Of a DNA stretch of 35,427 bases, positions 34,187-35,427 are shown piece by piece. Each line of letters starts with the position of its first letter. Within the stretch, counting starts at the first letter, position 1. Below the pieces are notes generated by a model. It was not told the origin of the DNA. It ran no database searches and saw nothing but the letters and a program-made list of their open reading frames with translations. Origin of the DNA: Phycisphaerales bacterium. GTDB lineage: Bacteria; Planctomycetota; Phycisphaerae; Tepidisphaerales; Tepidisphaeraceae. Made by a program: the position numbers and the translations under genes. Location: assembly GCA_028291615.1 (NCBI GenBank), contig JAQGHM010000334.1, forward strand, positions 1 to 35,427. Direction: 5' to 3'.

Positions 34187-34768
34187 TTACGCGGTGCGAC
34201 GCCGACGGCGGCACACCAGCATTGAGATGGCGCCGATCGCCGGGAACGCCAGGGCGGTCGGCTCGGACACGCTTGCGAACACGCGCGCTAAGTCAGCCTC
34301 GAAGTCCGTCGATGCCTCGGGGATCGGCCCGGCAGGCAGGGACGTGTTGTAATTCTGGGCCAGCTTCGCCAGGTCGAGGAAGTCGACGCTACGATCGCCG
34401 GTGACATCCCCCGCAAGCCAGCCAGGGATCCCCACCCGTCACGACGGCATTGTAGTTCTGGGCAAGCTTTGCGAGGTCGCTGAAGTCGGTGACGCCGTCC
34501 AACGTCGCATCGCCCAACAGGCGCTCCCCGACGCGCAGCGTTACGCCCGTGGCATCATAGGTCACTGTCGCGTAGCGGATGCGGTTCGATGCACTGCCCG
34601 AACCCAGCACCAGACCCAGGTATCGGTCGAACTGCCGGGTCGGGCGGACATCGTCAGGATCCGGAATGATTCGCCGTTGGCAGGCACGGCGCTGTCCAGC
34701 ATCGAAAGATCCAGCGTACCGGCCAGGTGAGCCGCGCCCGTGACGTTCAGGACGTCGAACCGTTGACC
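34187..34768 (-). pseudogene. Frameshifted C-terminal remnant of a surface protein with dockerin-like repeats and PEP-CTERM-like tail
   Basis: On the minus strand successive pieces in different frames give a coherent protein end. GQRFDVLNVTGAAHLAGTLD leads to SMLDSAVPANGESFRILT (34768 to about 34650), then in another frame LGLVLGSGSASNRIRYATVT and GDATLDGVTDFSDLAKLAQNYN (interrupted here only by position), and then in a third frame AGDVTGDRSVDFLDLAKLAQ. The D-x-T-x-D-x-x-x-D-F-x-D-L pattern, occurring twice, is dockerin-like. The tail VSEPTALAFPAIGAISM with RRRRR is PEP-CTERM-like. Frameshifts lie near 34640 and near 34430. The N-terminal part is missing. The last codon is 2 bp from the stop of the convergent DUF1501 gene. 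Confidence 0.7.
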
Positions 34769-35276
34769 ACGCGTCGGCCTGGAACGCCGGAATCGTAACT
34801 TCCCTCAGTTCGGCGGACAGCGAAGCACAGGACATCAACGAAGTCGGCCAGATCGTCGGCAAGGACAAGGTCGCCAATGGGCGGAAGCACGCGACGCTTT
34901 GGCAATCCGGTCAGACCATTGATCTCGATACGCTCAACACGGTCGATTCCGAGGCTTATGCCATCAACGACGCGGGATCGATCGTGGGATACGCAGGATT
35001 CGCCTTCATCTATCAGAACGGCCACATGCAACTGCTCGACGACCTGATCGCGCCCAATTCCGGCTGGGTGCTCAGGGACGCCTTTGACATTAACAACGCC
35101 GGGCTGATCGTCGGTTCGGGCGATTTCCAAGGCGGCACCCACGGTTCCTTCTCACGCCCGTCGTTCCGCTGCCGCCGGGTTTGAGCGCGGCTCTATTCCT
35201 GCTTGCTTGCATCGGCCTGTACCGAGGACTGAAATGGGGCGTGAATGACGTCTTTGTCGGGTACATATTTAAGTAA
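34762..35276 (+). pseudogene. 5'-truncated, frameshifted HAF-repeat protein with PEP-CTERM-like tail
   Basis: The plus-strand frame carries HAF-type repeats: DSEAQDINEVGQIVG, HATLWQSGQTIDLDTLN, SEAYAINDAGSIVGYA and DAFDINNAGLIVGSG. It lacks any start or signal peptide: in-frame sequence begins after a stop at 34741. Near 35140 a single-base frameshift puts the end out of frame; the shifted frame reads FLLTPVVPLPPGLSAALFLL and CIGLYRGLK, the usual end of HAF proteins with a PEP-CTERM-like tail, then stops at 35276. In the unshifted frame the protein would stop at 35184 without it. Both pieces suggest a once exported exosortase client that has decayed, although an assembly error could cause the 3' frameshift. 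Confidence 0.7.
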
Positions 35277-35277
35277 T

Positions 35278-35385
35278 GTTGTGGCTCGGATTGAAAGGCT
35301 CGATGGCGCGTAGCGGCAGCGCCGTCACACCGTGAAGCACTGAAAGCCCTCGTTCGTACGCGCCACCAACCTTCCGAGCCACGAC
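35278..35385 (+). ncRNA. Compact structured element, candidate RNA
   Basis: An outer 13-bp stem joins GTTGTGGCTCGGA (35278-35290) to TCCGAGCCACGAC (35373-35385), with one G-U pair. An inner 9-bp stem joins TGGCGCGTA (35304-35312) to TACGCGCCA (35357-35365). A small hairpin, GCGGC, loop AGC, GCCGT, lies at 35313-35325, again with a G-U pair. Both wobble pairs are G-U only in a plus-strand transcript, which suggests that strand is transcribed. It starts directly after the end of the HAF remnant. It could also be a remnant of a mobile element or an inverted-repeat terminator-like structure. No family was recognised. Confidence 0.35.
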
Positions 35386-35427
35386 CCCATCGATCTGCTC
35401 GCTGCTCATGCGCCGGCTGGCCTTACA

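Noticed and set aside
34747-35142. 131-codon minus-strand frame over the HAF remnant
   Set aside because: The plus-strand frame has the HAF repeats, so the minus frame is its shadow.
35269-35427. Minus-strand open frame of 52 codons running off the right edge
   Set aside because: It overlaps the nested inverted repeats, shows no recognisable domain, and its length is unremarkable in GC-rich DNA. A partial gene entering from the right cannot be excluded.

Overview
The window looks like a chromosomal segment of a planctomycete (phylum Planctomycetota; a Phycisphaerae-like lineage is plausible but cannot be fixed from the sequence). The signs are a PSCyt1/DUF1549/DUF1553 protein followed by a DUF1501 protein, a LEPR-XLL-like N-terminus on a giant surface protein, dockerin-like and PEP-CTERM-like tails, and a gene row combining FHA-like proteins, a Ser/Thr kinase and an ECF sigma factor. 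Coding DNA is GC-rich; several intergenic stretches are clearly AT-richer. No rRNA, tRNA, CRISPR array or intact insertion sequence was seen.

Left part, 43-12111, minus strand: an exopolysaccharide/exosortase operon. In transcription order it holds a degenerate nucleotidyltransferase-like hexapeptide protein, an exosortase with Cys/Arg/His catalytic residues, an EpsI-type partner, a Wzz/BY-kinase-like chain-length protein carrying an extra MshEN-like insert, a polyprenyl-phosphate sugar transferase with an unusual N-terminal half, a 1391-residue TPR protein, and after a gap a GT4 glycosyltransferase. Most junctions are overlapping or very short, so co-expression is likely. Across an 840-bp regulatory gap, and divergent from it, lies a small secreted protein with a PEP-CTERM-like tail (12954-13616), a likely exosortase substrate, with a structured 5' leader.

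Middle part, 14113-28553: a 1569-residue metzincin-like metalloprotease with PKD and pre-peptidase C-terminal (PPC) domains; a minus-strand FHA-like membrane protein; an O-antigen ligase/polymerase-like protein that could serve the polysaccharide locus; then a five-gene plus-strand row: coiled-coil membrane protein, TPR/FHA-like protein, Ser/Thr kinase with about ten membrane spans, small membrane protein with a signal peptide, and an ECF sigma factor with a C-terminal zinc-ribbon-like extension. This reads as an envelope signalling unit ending in transcription control, although its input and targets are unknown.

Right part, 28554-35427: a short regulatory region with three 9-bp-spaced repeats, a -10-like box and an inverted repeat, a possible small protein and a strong terminator; then the PSCyt1-DUF1501 pair. 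The last 1.2 kb is decayed: two 5'-truncated, frameshifted remnants of exported proteins (one with dockerin-like repeats, one with HAF repeats, both with PEP-CTERM-like tails) meet head to head near 34765, followed by a compact structured element at 35278-35385.
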